Under the pieces are notes generated by a model that saw only the letters and a program-made list of their open reading frames with translations, searched no databases and was not told the DNA's origin. Below are positions 23,890 through 31,939 of a stretch of 41,732 nucleotides of DNA, one piece after another. This DNA comes from Chloroflexota bacterium (GTDB lineage Bacteria; Chloroflexota; Dehalococcoidia; UBA2979), in assembly GCA_947470025.1 (NCBI GenBank), contig CANIRU010000008.1:1-41732 (forward strand), written 5' to 3'. Position numbers and translations under genes: made by a program. How positions within the stretch are numbered: position 1 is the first letter of the stretch; the number at the start of each line of letters is the position of its first letter.

Positions 23890-24588
23890 ATGGCGACACG
23901 CGCGAAGACCCCGACGGCACCCGCGAAGCGCGACACTCCCATGTGGACGCCCGCCGAGCTGATCGCGATCCTCGACGAGGCGTACGGGCGCGCGCCGCAG
24001 CAGGCGTCGAATGCCCCGATCTTCGAGCTGGTGCTGACGCTGCTGTCACAGCACACCTCCGACCGCAACTCCGGGCAGGCGATGCACCGCCTGATTGAGC
24101 GCTTCCCCACCTGGGATGCAGTTGTCGAAGCTCCGGTGAGCGAGGTCGAAGATGCGATCCGTCCGGGGGGCCTCGCCCCGACGAAGTCCAAGCGACTCCA
24201 AGCCCTGCTCGCCGAAGTGAAGAGCCGCGTGCCGGACTGGGATCTGCAGTTCCTGCGCGGGATGCCGCTGGAGGACGCGAAGGCGTGGCTCACCTCGATC
24301 CCCGGCGTCGGGCCGAAGACGGCCGCGTGCGTGCTCCTGTTCGCCCTCGAACGGCCCGCGCTGCCGGTGGACACACACGTCGAGCGCGTCTCGAAGCGCC
24401 TCGGCCTGGTGCCGCTGAAGATGCCCGCGGACAAAGCGCATGCCGTCCTCGAGGCCACGCTCGAAGCTGACGAGGTGTACGCGTTCCACGTTGACCTGAT
24501 CCAGCACGGTCGCCGCACGTGCCACGCACGCGGCCCGAAATGCGAGGTGTGCCCGCTCGAATCGCGGTGCCCGAAGGTCGGCGTCTAG
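23890..24588 (+). CDS. nth: Endonuclease III (DNA glycosylase/AP lyase)
   Basis: Base-excision repair enzyme of 232 residues that removes oxidised pyrimidines and cuts abasic sites. The helix-hairpin-helix LTSIPGVGPKTAACVLL contains the catalytic lysine, and PALPVDTHVERVSKRLGL the catalytic aspartate. The [4Fe-4S] loop is complete as C-x6-C-x2-C-x5-C (CHARGPKCEVCPLESRC). The N-terminus has an extra basic stretch of about 20 residues. Its stop overlaps the stop of the opposing VOC gene at CTAG. It diverges from selD across about 80 bases. Confidence 0.95.
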   Translation: MATRAKTPTAPAKRDTPMWTPAELIAILDEAYGRAPQQASNAPIFELVLTLLSQHTSDRNSGQAMHRLIERFPTWDAVVEAPVSEVEDAIRPGGLAPTKSKRLQALLAEVKSRVPDWDLQFLRGMPLEDAKAWLTSIPGVGPKTAACVLLFALERPALPVDTHVERVSKRLGLVPLKMPADKAHAVLEATLEADEVYAFHVDLIQHGRRTCHARGPKCEVCPLESRCPKVGV

Positions 24589-25016
24589 TTCGTCGTCTCG
24601 ATGGGACGCTCGCCGAGGTCCTGGAAGAAGCGCAGCAGGTAGCCGTCCGGATCCTGCACCACGAACTGCCGGTTCCCCAGCAACGTTGCATCCCCGCGGT
24701 ACCAGCGGTCCTCGAGCACGAGATACGGCTCGCCGAGCGCGCATACCCGCTCGTATAGCGGCGCGATGTCCGCCACCTCGATCTGGAAGTTCACGCCTCG
24801 GCCATACGGGTGGCTGAGCTGGCCCGCGACGAGCGAGCGCGAGCGGCCCCGCGGCTGCTCAATCATCAGCTGCGCGCCCTCGCGATCGAGGTAGGCGAAG
24901 CCGTCCTCCGGGCGCGAGTACATCACCGCGAAGCCGAGGACATCACCGTAGAACGTCATGCTCCGTTCGATGTCGGAGACCACCAACTCCGGGATGAGCC
25001 GCGGCAATTCACTCAT
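24585..25016 (-). CDS. VOC superfamily protein (bleomycin-resistance/glyoxalase-like)
   Basis: Protein of 143 residues with the VOC repeat: IPELVVSDIERSMTFYGDVL and GFAVMYSRPEDGFAYLDREG, then VNFQIEVADIAPLYERVCAL and the C-terminal FVVQDPDGYLLRFFQDLGE with a likely metal-binding Glu/Arg region. It is typical of bleomycin-resistance-like proteins that bind or modify small molecules; the ligand is unknown. Its ATG overlaps the end of the upstream GNAT gene by eight bases, so the two form an operon. Confidence 0.88.
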   Translation of the reverse strand: MSELPRLIPELVVSDIERSMTFYGDVLGFAVMYSRPEDGFAYLDREGAQLMIEQPRGRSRSLVAGQLSHPYGRGVNFQIEVADIAPLYERVCALGEPYLVLEDRWYRGDATLLGNRQFVVQDPDGYLLRFFQDLGERPIETTN

Positions 25017-25527
25017 CGCGCGGCAGGAGGATCTGCATCACCGTCAGCGAGCGCCACGCACCGAACTTGTGACCCGCCTCGCGCTCCTCTCCCGCGATCT
25101 CGAAGCCCAGCGCGCGGTGCAGCGCGATGCTCGCCTCGTTCGTCGCCTCGATGCGCGCGAGCACGGTGTGAACGTCGAGGCGGCGCGCCTCCTCGAGGAG
25201 TGCGGCGAGCAGAGCGCGGCCCACGCCGCGACGGTGGAACTCCGGGCGGACATACAGCACATCCTCGCGGGTGAAGCGGTAGCCGAGGCGGGTCTTGTAG
25301 TAGGACAGGTACGCGAATGCCGCCACGGGCGCCTCGGGCAGGTCAGCGACGATCGCCAGCGCGCCGGGGCGGCGATGCTCCTCGAGCCAGTCGAGGCGCT
25401 GCGCGTCGCTCCACGGCTCGGTGTCCCACGTCGCGACGCCTGCAAGGATCTCGCGGTTGTAGATCGCGTTGATCGCGGGCAGGTCGGCCTCGGTAGCCGG
25501 TCGGATAGTGATGTCGCTCCCGGTCAT
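25009..25527 (-). CDS. GNAT acetyltransferase of the phosphinothricin acetyltransferase type
   Basis: Acetyltransferase of 172 residues. It opens with ITIRPATEADLPAINAIYNR, and the next segment NREILAGVATWDTEPWS is characteristic of Pat/YncA-like enzymes. The acetyl-CoA loop VRPEFHRRGVGRALLAALLE and the closing ATNEASIALHRALGFEIAGE are intact. Members acetylate amino-acid analogues such as phosphinothricin or methionine sulfone/sulfoximine. The actual substrate here is unknown. It is translationally coupled with the downstream VOC gene, and it diverges from the arginine leader region. Confidence 0.9.
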   Translation of the reverse strand: MTGSDITIRPATEADLPAINAIYNREILAGVATWDTEPWSDAQRLDWLEEHRRPGALAIVADLPEAPVAAFAYLSYYKTRLGYRFTREDVLYVRPEFHRRGVGRALLAALLEEARRLDVHTVLARIEATNEASIALHRALGFEIAGEEREAGHKFGAWRSLTVMQILLPRDE

Positions 25528-25599
25528 GACTGGAGTGTCCCACAGCCGTCTTCGCCCAGCGGTCGCGCAGCTGTGGATGCCGACACGCAGCCGTGCGGC

Positions 25600-25605
25600 T
25601 ATACT
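25600..25605 (+). promoter_or_regulatory. -10 box of the arginine operon leader
   Basis: TATACT matches five of six consensus bases. Transcription would begin near 25612, about 20 bases before the leader-peptide ATG. No convincing -35 hexamer is found 16-18 bases upstream. Confidence 0.5.
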
Positions 25606-25631
25606 CGGGCTTCTTCGAGGAGGGCCCCGGT

Positions 25632-25745
25632 ATGACGCTCGTTCGCGCCACCCGCACCCGTACGACCGACGCCGACGCACTCCGTCGACGAGCGCGTCGA
25701 CGCCGCCCGTCGGCGGCACCCCACCCTCGTCTCTCCGACGCCTAG
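25632..25745 (+). CDS. Arginine-rich leader peptide upstream of argJ (candidate attenuator)
   Basis: Short reading frame of 37 codons plus stop. AGGAGG (25618-25623) lies eight bases before the ATG, one of the best ribosome binding sites in the window. Eleven codons are arginine (positions 5, 8, 10, 18-20, 22-25 and 33), including the run RRRARRRR at 18-25, which uses CGT, CGA and CGC. The stop TAG is 12 bases before the argJ ATG. Leader peptides rich in the end-product amino acid are the hallmark of ribosome-mediated attenuation (known for trp, his, leu), and this one precedes an arginine biosynthesis operon. The peptide itself probably has no function. That it is translated and regulatory is an inference. 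Confidence 0.6.
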   Translation: MTLVRATRTRTTDADALRRRARRRRPSAAPHPRLSDA

Positions 25746-25750
25746 CGGAG
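25683..25750 (+). promoter_or_regulatory. Possible alternative RNA structures in the argJ leader
   Basis: Three local hairpins are visible. CGTCGACG at 25683-25690 pairs perfectly with the same sequence at 25695-25702 and covers the arginine-codon run. GCCGCC (25702-25707) pairs with GGCGGC (25712-25717). CTCCG (25733-25737) pairs with CGGAG (25746-25750), which is the argJ ribosome binding site. A competing pairing joins CGTCGG (25708-25713) to CCGACG (25735-25740) and would break the last two. Such a switch could link stalling at Arg codons to argJ translation, but GC-rich DNA gives chance pairings. Confidence 0.4.
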
Positions 25751-25757
25751 TCATCCC

Positions 25758-26999
25758 ATGACCGTTTCCGACACCCAGCCCGCCGCCATCGAATGGATCG
25801 AGGGGGGCGGGGTCACTACGCCGGGGGGCTTTGTCGCCGGTGGCACCTACGCGAACATCAAGACCTACGGCGCCGACCCGCGCATGGACGTCGGCATCCT
25901 CGCAGCGACCGAGTCGTGCACGGTCGCCGGCGTGTTCACACGCAACGTCGTCGTCGGCGAGCCGGTCGCGTGGGACCGCCGCGTGCTCGCCGCCGGGCGG
26001 CCGATGCGCGGCCTCGTGGTGAACTCCGGCAACGCCAACACCGTGACCGGCGACCAGGGCACGCGCGACTGCGCTCGCATGGCTGAACTGGCTGCCGAGG
26101 TCCTCGGCGTGACGGCGGACGAGATCCTCGTCGCCTCGACCGGGGTCATCGGGCGGCAGATGCCGATGGACAAGATGGAGCGCGGCATCAAGGCCGTGTC
26201 GCTGTCCTCGGAGGGTGGTTACCTCTTCACGCGCGCCATCATGACCACAGACACCCGCGAGAAGTCCGTCGCCGTGCGCGTCGAGGCCGGTGGGCGCACG
26301 TACACCGTGGGCGGCTGTGCCAAGGGCTCCGGGATGATCCACCCGGACATGGGCACGATGTTCGCCTTCATCACCACGGACGCCCCCGCCGACCGCGACT
26401 GGCTCCAGTCGACGCTGCGGGAGGTCACCGACCGCACGTTCAACATGGTCGATGTGGACATGGACACCTCGACGAGCGATACGGCGCTGCTGCTCGCCAG
26501 CGGCGCTGCCGGCGGCGACGTCGTGAACGCCGCACACCCCGCGGCCGCCGCGCTCGCCGCGGCGATCGAGGCGGTCTCGACACGCCTCGCACGGGCGATC
26601 GCCGGCGACGGCGAAGGCGCGACCGCACTCCTCGAGGTCGTCGCGGACGGCGCGGCGTCGCACGCGGACGCGGTGCTCGCGGCCAAGACGATCGCCTCGT
26701 CGCCGCTGATCAAGACGATGGTCACGGGCCGCGATCCGAACTGGGGCCGCGTGATGATGGCAGCGGGCCGCTCCGGCGCGACCTTCGACCAGCGTGCGGC
26801 CAGCGTCTGGATCGGCGAGCACTGCGTGCTCGACCACGGCCAGCCGACCGCGGTGGACCTCAAGCTCGTCTCGGCGGCGATGGCGGGCGGGGAGGTGCTG
26901 CTGCGCGTGCACCTCGGCGCCGGCGAGGCCAGCGCGACGGCGTGGGGCTGCAACCTGACGCACGAGTACGTGAACATCAACGCGGACTACACGACGTAG
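25758..26999 (+). CDS. argJ: Bifunctional ornithine acetyltransferase / N-acetylglutamate synthase
   Basis: First enzyme of the acetyl-recycling arginine pathway: it moves the acetyl group from N-acetylornithine to glutamate and may also use acetyl-CoA. Length 413 residues. The proenzyme cuts itself before a threonine; the motif is visible as CAKGSGMIHPDMGTM with Thr200 as nucleophile. The residue before it is Gly instead of the usual Ala. Other motifs are VVNSGNANTVTG, STGVIGRQMPMDK and the C-terminal GRDPNWGRVMMAAGRSG. CGGAG lies seven bases before the ATG and may be masked by an RNA hairpin. It is preceded by an Arg-rich leader peptide. argC is not adjacent. Confidence 0.96.
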   Translation: MTVSDTQPAAIEWIEGGGVTTPGGFVAGGTYANIKTYGADPRMDVGILAATESCTVAGVFTRNVVVGEPVAWDRRVLAAGRPMRGLVVNSGNANTVTGDQGTRDCARMAELAAEVLGVTADEILVASTGVIGRQMPMDKMERGIKAVSLSSEGGYLFTRAIMTTDTREKSVAVRVEAGGRTYTVGGCAKGSGMIHPDMGTMFAFITTDAPADRDWLQSTLREVTDRTFNMVDVDMDTSTSDTALLLASGAAGGDVVNAAHPAAAALAAAIEAVSTRLARAIAGDGEGATALLEVVADGAASHADAVLAAKTIASSPLIKTMVTGRDPNWGRVMMAAGRSGATFDQRAASVWIGEHCVLDHGQPTAVDLKLVSAAMAGGEVLLRVHLGAGEASATAWGCNLTHEYVNINADYTT

Positions 27000-27016
27000 C
27001 AAGCGGAACGTAAGGC

Positions 27017-27835
27017 ATGACGATGAACGAAGCGATGGGCGTCCCCGCCACCGTGATCAAGATCGGCGGCTCCACCCTCGGCGCGCAGGACACGTCCTTG
27101 CAGGACATTGTCGAACTGCACCGCGAGGGCCTGCGCCCGGTCGTTGTGCACGGCGGCGGCGCGATGATCAGCGACTGGCTGAAGCGCCTCGATATTGAGT
27201 CGCACTTCGTCGATGGCCTGCGCTCCACCAGCGCGCCCGCGATGGAAGTCGTCCTCGGCGTGCTGCGCGGCGTGGTGAACACGCAGTTGGTCAGCGAGAT
27301 CATCGCGCTCGGCGGACGTGCGGTCGGCCTCAGCGGCGTCGACGGCGCGATCGTGCGCGGTGAGCAGTACGACGAGCGCCTCGGTCTCGTGGGCCGCATC
27401 ACGGAGGCGAACGCCGACATCCTCACGTCCCTCCTCGACGCCGGGGTCATCCCCGTCATCGCCCCGATCGCCCTCGAGGCTCCTCACTCCGAGCAACAGG
27501 CCGGGACACCCGGCCGGGCGCAGGCGCTCAACATCAACGCGGACACGATGGCCGGCGAGATCGCCCGCGCCCTCAACGCCGCGCAGTTGATCTTCCTCAC
27601 GGACGTGGACGGCCTGATGGACGGGGCGGGCGCCGTCGTCGAATCGCTGGGCGCGGAGCAGGCCGAGCGGCTCCGCGCGGAGGGCGTCCTCTCGGGAGGT
27701 ATGATCCCGAAGATCGACGCCTGCTTCCGGGCTGCGGAAGTGGGCGTGGCGGCGTTCATCGCGAACGGCACTCAGCCTCACACGGTCCACCGGCTCGTCT
27801 CCGGTGAACGAATCGGGACGAGAATCGAGGCCTGA
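27017..27835 (+). CDS. argB: Acetylglutamate kinase
   Basis: Phosphorylates N-acetylglutamate with ATP, the second step of the pathway. Length 272 residues. Amino-acid kinase motifs: TVIKIGGSTLG (Lys of the ATP site), VVVHGGGAMISDWLKRL, ALNINADTMAGEIARAL, LIFLTDVDGLMDG and LSGGMIPKIDACFRA. Only about a dozen residues precede the first strand, so the mobile N-terminal helix of arginine-inhibited kinases appears to be missing. If so, feedback on the pathway must act elsewhere, for example through the leader. It lies 17 bases after argJ. Confidence 0.95.
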   Translation: MTMNEAMGVPATVIKIGGSTLGAQDTSLQDIVELHREGLRPVVVHGGGAMISDWLKRLDIESHFVDGLRSTSAPAMEVVLGVLRGVVNTQLVSEIIALGGRAVGLSGVDGAIVRGEQYDERLGLVGRITEANADILTSLLDAGVIPVIAPIALEAPHSEQQAGTPGRAQALNINADTMAGEIARALNAAQLIFLTDVDGLMDGAGAVVESLGAEQAERLRAEGVLSGGMIPKIDACFRAAEVGVAAFIANGTQPHTVHRLVSGERIGTRIEA

Positions 27836-27838
27836 TTC

Positions 27839-30706
27839 GTGGGGTTCTTCGACAATCGCGGTGACCTGGGGCCGCCCCCGGAGGCGTTCCGATTCGGCTC
27901 GTCCGGCAAGAGCACGCCGATGCCGTTCCGCTGGCTGGGACTCGCGGCGCTCGTGCTGGTCGGCTACCTCACCAGCAGCGTCCTCAAGACGATCTATGTC
28001 GATGTCCTCTGGTTTGACTCCGTCGGCTTCGGCGGCGTGTACCAGACGGAGCTGACGGCCCGCGTCGCGCTGTTCTTCGCGGGCGCGCTGATCGCGATCG
28101 CCGTGCTCGGCGGCAACATCATCCTCGCGCGGCGCTTCGCGCCCGTGGGCCTCGAGGAGTCGTTCATCGAGGAAGTCGACCCCGAGGCGATCCGGCGGAT
28201 CGTCGCCGTACTGCTGGTGGCGGGGACGCTGTTCCTCGGCGTGATCTTCGGCTCGGTGGCCGCGGGCAACTGGGAAACGATCCTCTCGTGGCTGAACGGC
28301 CAGCCGTTCGGCCGCGAAGACGCCCAGTTCCAGCGCGACATCGGGTTCTATGTGTTCAGCCTGCCGGCGCTGCACCTGATCCAGCAGTGGATGCTCAGCC
28401 TGCTCTTCGTGTCCGCGCTCGCGTCAGCCGGTGTCTACGCCCTCTCGATCTCGCTTCAGCGGTTCGAGCTGAACCTGAACCAGCAGATGCGCATCCACCT
28501 GTCCTTCCTAGTCGGCGCGATCTTTCTCGCCATCGCGTCGAGCACCATGCTCAACGTCTACGACATCGTCAGCTCCAGCGGCGGCATCGTGTATGGCGCC
28601 AAATACACGGACGTGAACGCGCGCCTGCCCGTGCGCTACCTCCTGGTTGCGCTCTCGCTGTTCGCGGCGACGGCGACGATCGCCAACCCGTTCCTCTCCG
28701 CGCAGGGCTTCCGTGCACCGCTCTTCGCAATCGGCCTGTGGGGCTTCGCGGGGATCGTGGGCGGAGTGCTCTACCCGGCGATCGTCCAGTCCGTGACCGT
28801 GGAGCCGAACGAGCGGCTCCGCGAGGCGCCGTACATCGAGCGGAACATCGCGGCGACGAGGTTCGCGTACGGCCTCGACCCCGTCGTGGAGACGCGCTTT
28901 CCCGCCGAGCAGGCGGTCAAGCAGGCGGACCTGGACGCGAACCCGGAGACGCTCGCGAACATCCGCCTGCTCGACCCGATCCCGCTGCGCGATACGTTCA
29001 ACCAGATCCAGGCGATCCGGCAGTTCTACACATTCAACGACGTGGACGTGGCGCGCTATACGATCGACGGCAAGACGCAGCAGGTCATGGCCGCTGCGCG
29101 CGAGCTCGACATCACGCGGGCGCAGGGCACGAACTGGACGCGCGAGCGCCTGCAGCTGACCCACGGCTACGGCGCGGTCATCGCGCCGGTCAACGAGGTG
29201 GTGAACGAGGGCCTGCCGAAGCTCATCACCTCAGAGATCCCGCCGAAGAGTGACGTGATCAAGATCACGGAGGCCGGTGCGCGCATCTACTTCGGTGAGA
29301 AGACGGACCAGTACGTCGTGGGGCGCTCCAGCGAGCCGGAGTTCGACTACCCGCTCGGCAACGGCAACGCGGCCACCTCATACCCTGAGGATCGCGGCAT
29401 CCAGCTCAACTCGACGCTGCGCCGCGCGATGCTCGCGTGGGAGCTGGGCGATGCCAACCTGCTGATCTCGGGCCAGATCACCTCGGAGTCACGGCTGCTG
29501 ATGGACCGGCAGATCCAGCAGCGCGTGCGGAAGGTCGCACCGTTTCTGCTGCTGGACTCCGACCCGTACATGGTCGTGATCGATGGCCGCATCATGTGGC
29601 TCCAGTCGGCCTACACGACCTCGACGCGGTTCCCATACGCGCAGCCCAGCGGCCTGCTGGGCGAGGTGAACTACGTGCGGAGCAGCGTGCAGATCACGAT
29701 CGACGCGCAGACCGGCGACATGCACTTCTACCTCCTCGACAGCCAGGATCCGATCGCGAAAACGTGGTCGAGGATCTTCCCCGGCCTGTTCGAGCCGAAC
29801 GACGCGATCCCCGCCGCGGTGCGGGCGCACATGCGCTACCCGCTGGACCTGTTCAAACTCCAATCGCAGCTCTACCTCCGGTATCACATCACCGATCCGA
29901 GCGTGTTCTTCATCGGCGAGGACGTGTGGAACATCCCGGCGGAGACGAAGAACAACAAGCTGCAGGCGATCGAGCCGTACTACGTGACCATGGTGCTGCC
30001 GGACGAGCAGCGCGCGGCTGGCGTCGACCGCGCGGAGTTCGTGCTGATCATGCCGTTCACGCCCCGCAACCGGCAGAACACCGTCGCCTGGCTGGCGGGC
30101 CGATCGGACGGCGGGAACCTCGGCAAGTTGCGCGCGTACCGGTTCCCGACGGAGGATCTCGTCTTCGGGCCCGCGCAGATCGAGGCGCGCATCGACCAGA
30201 ACCCGGGCATCTCGCAGCAGATCACACTGTGGAATCAGTCGGGCTCGTCCGTCGTGCGCGGCAACCTGCTGATGATCCCCGTCGGCACCTCGTTCCTCTT
30301 CGTCGAGCCGATCTACCTGCAGTCGGAGAACTCGAAGCTGCCCGAGCTCGTGCGTGTCGTTGTGGCGAACGGGACGCAGATCGCGATGGAGCGGACGTTC
30401 CCCGAGGCGCTCGATGTCGTCATGGGCAAGCGGCCGTCCTCGCTGGCGAACGGGCCGCAGGCAGCGCCAACCGCACCCGCCACGCAGCCCGGCGCGACGG
30501 CAACGCCGGCTCGCGGCACCGCGACCCCGACCGCCACGCCGAGGCCCGGCGCGACGCCGACGATCGCGCCCGCAACGATCGAGGAATTGCTGCGGCAGGC
30601 GCAGCAGTCGTCGAACACGACGCAACAAGAGCTCGACCGCCTGCGGGCGATCCTGGAAGCGATTCAGAAGCAGCTGCAGACGCAGCCGCAGACGCCCGCC
30701 CGATAA
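27839..30706 (+). CDS. UPF0182 family large membrane protein
   Basis: Protein of 955 residues of the widespread but uncharacterised UPF0182 family (COG1615). About seven transmembrane segments occupy the first 310 residues (FRWLGLAALVLVGYLTSSVL, YVDVLWFDSVGFGGVYQTEL and others). A large extracytoplasmic domain follows, with family motifs such as YIERNIAATRFAYGLD, YTFNDVDVARYTIDG and AYTTSTRFPYAQPSG. A Pro/Thr/Ala-rich linker and a C-terminal coiled coil (QQELDRLRAILEAIQKQLQT) end the protein. GTG start, four bases after argB. Why it sits inside an arginine operon is unknown; cotranscription is clear from spacing. Confidence 0.93.
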   Translation: MGFFDNRGDLGPPPEAFRFGSSGKSTPMPFRWLGLAALVLVGYLTSSVLKTIYVDVLWFDSVGFGGVYQTELTARVALFFAGALIAIAVLGGNIILARRFAPVGLEESFIEEVDPEAIRRIVAVLLVAGTLFLGVIFGSVAAGNWETILSWLNGQPFGREDAQFQRDIGFYVFSLPALHLIQQWMLSLLFVSALASAGVYALSISLQRFELNLNQQMRIHLSFLVGAIFLAIASSTMLNVYDIVSSSGGIVYGAKYTDVNARLPVRYLLVALSLFAATATIANPFLSAQGFRAPLFAIGLWGFAGIVGGVLYPAIVQSVTVEPNERLREAPYIERNIAATRFAYGLDPVVETRFPAEQAVKQADLDANPETLANIRLLDPIPLRDTFNQIQAIRQFYTFNDVDVARYTIDGKTQQVMAAARELDITRAQGTNWTRERLQLTHGYGAVIAPVNEVVNEGLPKLITSEIPPKSDVIKITEAGARIYFGEKTDQYVVGRSSEPEFDYPLGNGNAATSYPEDRGIQLNSTLRRAMLAWELGDANLLISGQITSESRLLMDRQIQQRVRKVAPFLLLDSDPYMVVIDGRIMWLQSAYTTSTRFPYAQPSGLLGEVNYVRSSVQITIDAQTGDMHFYLLDSQDPIAKTWSRIFPGLFEPNDAIPAAVRAHMRYPLDLFKLQSQLYLRYHITDPSVFFIGEDVWNIPAETKNNKLQAIEPYYVTMVLPDEQRAAGVDRAEFVLIMPFTPRNRQNTVAWLAGRSDGGNLGKLRAYRFPTEDLVFGPAQIEARIDQNPGISQQITLWNQSGSSVVRGNLLMIPVGTSFLFVEPIYLQSENSKLPELVRVVVANGTQIAMERTFPEALDVVMGKRPSSLANGPQAAPTAPATQPGATATPARGTATPTATPRPGATPTIAPATIEELLRQAQQSSNTTQQELDRLRAILEAIQKQLQTQPQTPAR

Positions 30707-30729
30707 GCGCGGGCACGAGGAGGACCACT

Positions 30730-31920
30730 GTGGGCAACATCCCAGCGCGTGAAGCCGTCGTGCACATGACCACGTACCGCCGCCAGCCGCTGACGCTCGT
30801 GCGCGGCCAGGGCACGCGCGTTTTCGACGACGAGGGCCGCAGCTACCTCGACTTCATCGCCGGCATCGCCGTCGACGCGCTGGGCCACGCCCACCCCGGG
30901 CTCACCGAGGTGATCGCGAAGCAGGCGGGCACGCTGATCCAGGTGTCGAACCTCTTCTACACCGAGCCGCAGATTGAGCTGGCGGAGCTCCTCGTCGGTA
31001 ACTCCGCGCTCGACCGCGTCTTCTTCTGCAACTCGGGCGCCGAGGCGAATGAGGCGGCGATCAAGATGGCCCGCAAGTGGGGCATCCTGAACCGCAACGG
31101 CGCGTACGAAATCATCGCGACGCACAACGGCTTCCACGGCCGCACGCTCGGCAGCGTCGCCGCCACCGGCACGCCCCGCTACCGCGACCCGTTCGGCCCG
31201 ATGATCCCCGGCTTCATCTTCGTCGACTACGACGACGTCGACGCGATCAAGGCGGCGACCACCGAGCACACCGCGGCGATCCTCCTGGAGCCGATCCAGG
31301 GCGAAGGCGGCGTGAACGTGCCCGCGCCCGACTACCTGAAGCGCGTGCGCGAATGGTGCGACCAGCAGGGCATTCTGCTCATCCTCGACGAGGTGCAGAC
31401 GGGCACGGGCCGCACCGGCACGATGTGGGCGTACGAGCAGGCGGGCATCGAGCCGGACATCATGACGCTGGCGAAGGGCCTGGGCGGCGGTGTGCCGATC
31501 GGCGCGATGCTCGCGAAGGAGGCCTGCGCCATCTTCGAGCCCGGTGACCACGGCTCCACCTTTGGCGGCAACGCCCTGTCGTCGGCGGCCGGCGCGTACG
31601 TCGTGCGCCAGCTCGTCGAGGGCGGCGTGCTCCAGAACGTGCAGGCGCGCGGCGAGCAGCTCGAGAAGCGCCTCGCCGGCCTCGAGGATCGCTCTCCGCT
31701 GGTGGCGGGTCAGCGAGGCGTGGGGCTGCTGCGGGGCCTCGTGTTCGCGTCCGACATCGCGCCGGACGTGGCGACGAAGGCGATGGCGCACGGGCTCCTC
31801 GTGAACCCGGTGCGCCCGAACGTCGTGCGGTTCCTGCCGCCGTTGAACGTCTCCGCCGAGGAGATTGATGAGGCCATCGACATCATCGACGCGGTGCTGA
31901 CGGAGATCGCGGCGGGATAG
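30730..31920 (+). CDS. argD: Acetylornithine aminotransferase
   Basis: PLP enzyme of 396 residues that converts N-acetylglutamate semialdehyde to N-acetylornithine using glutamate. Motifs: GRSYLDFIAGIAVDALGHAH near the N-terminus, FFCNSGAEANEAAIKMARKW, HNGFHGRTLGSVAATG, EPIQGEGGVNVP, LILDEVQTGTGRTGTMWAYE and the PLP lysine in TLAKGLGGGVPIGAML. A GTG start is supported by GAGGAGG six bases upstream. It resumes the arginine pathway after the UPF0182 gene. Related class-III aminotransferases can act on other omega-amines, but context settles the role. Confidence 0.95.
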   Translation: MGNIPAREAVVHMTTYRRQPLTLVRGQGTRVFDDEGRSYLDFIAGIAVDALGHAHPGLTEVIAKQAGTLIQVSNLFYTEPQIELAELLVGNSALDRVFFCNSGAEANEAAIKMARKWGILNRNGAYEIIATHNGFHGRTLGSVAATGTPRYRDPFGPMIPGFIFVDYDDVDAIKAATTEHTAAILLEPIQGEGGVNVPAPDYLKRVREWCDQQGILLILDEVQTGTGRTGTMWAYEQAGIEPDIMTLAKGLGGGVPIGAMLAKEACAIFEPGDHGSTFGGNALSSAAGAYVVRQLVEGGVLQNVQARGEQLEKRLAGLEDRSPLVAGQRGVGLLRGLVFASDIAPDVATKAMAHGLLVNPVRPNVVRFLPPLNVSAEEIDEAIDIIDAVLTEIAAG

Positions 31921-31939
31921 CGCGCGGGAAGGCAACGCT

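Noticed and set aside
29437-30729. Plus-strand frame that would extend ArgD by more than 400 residues
   Set aside because: It overlaps the UPF0182 gene in another frame; ArgD starts at GTG 30730 with GAGGAGG six bases upstream.
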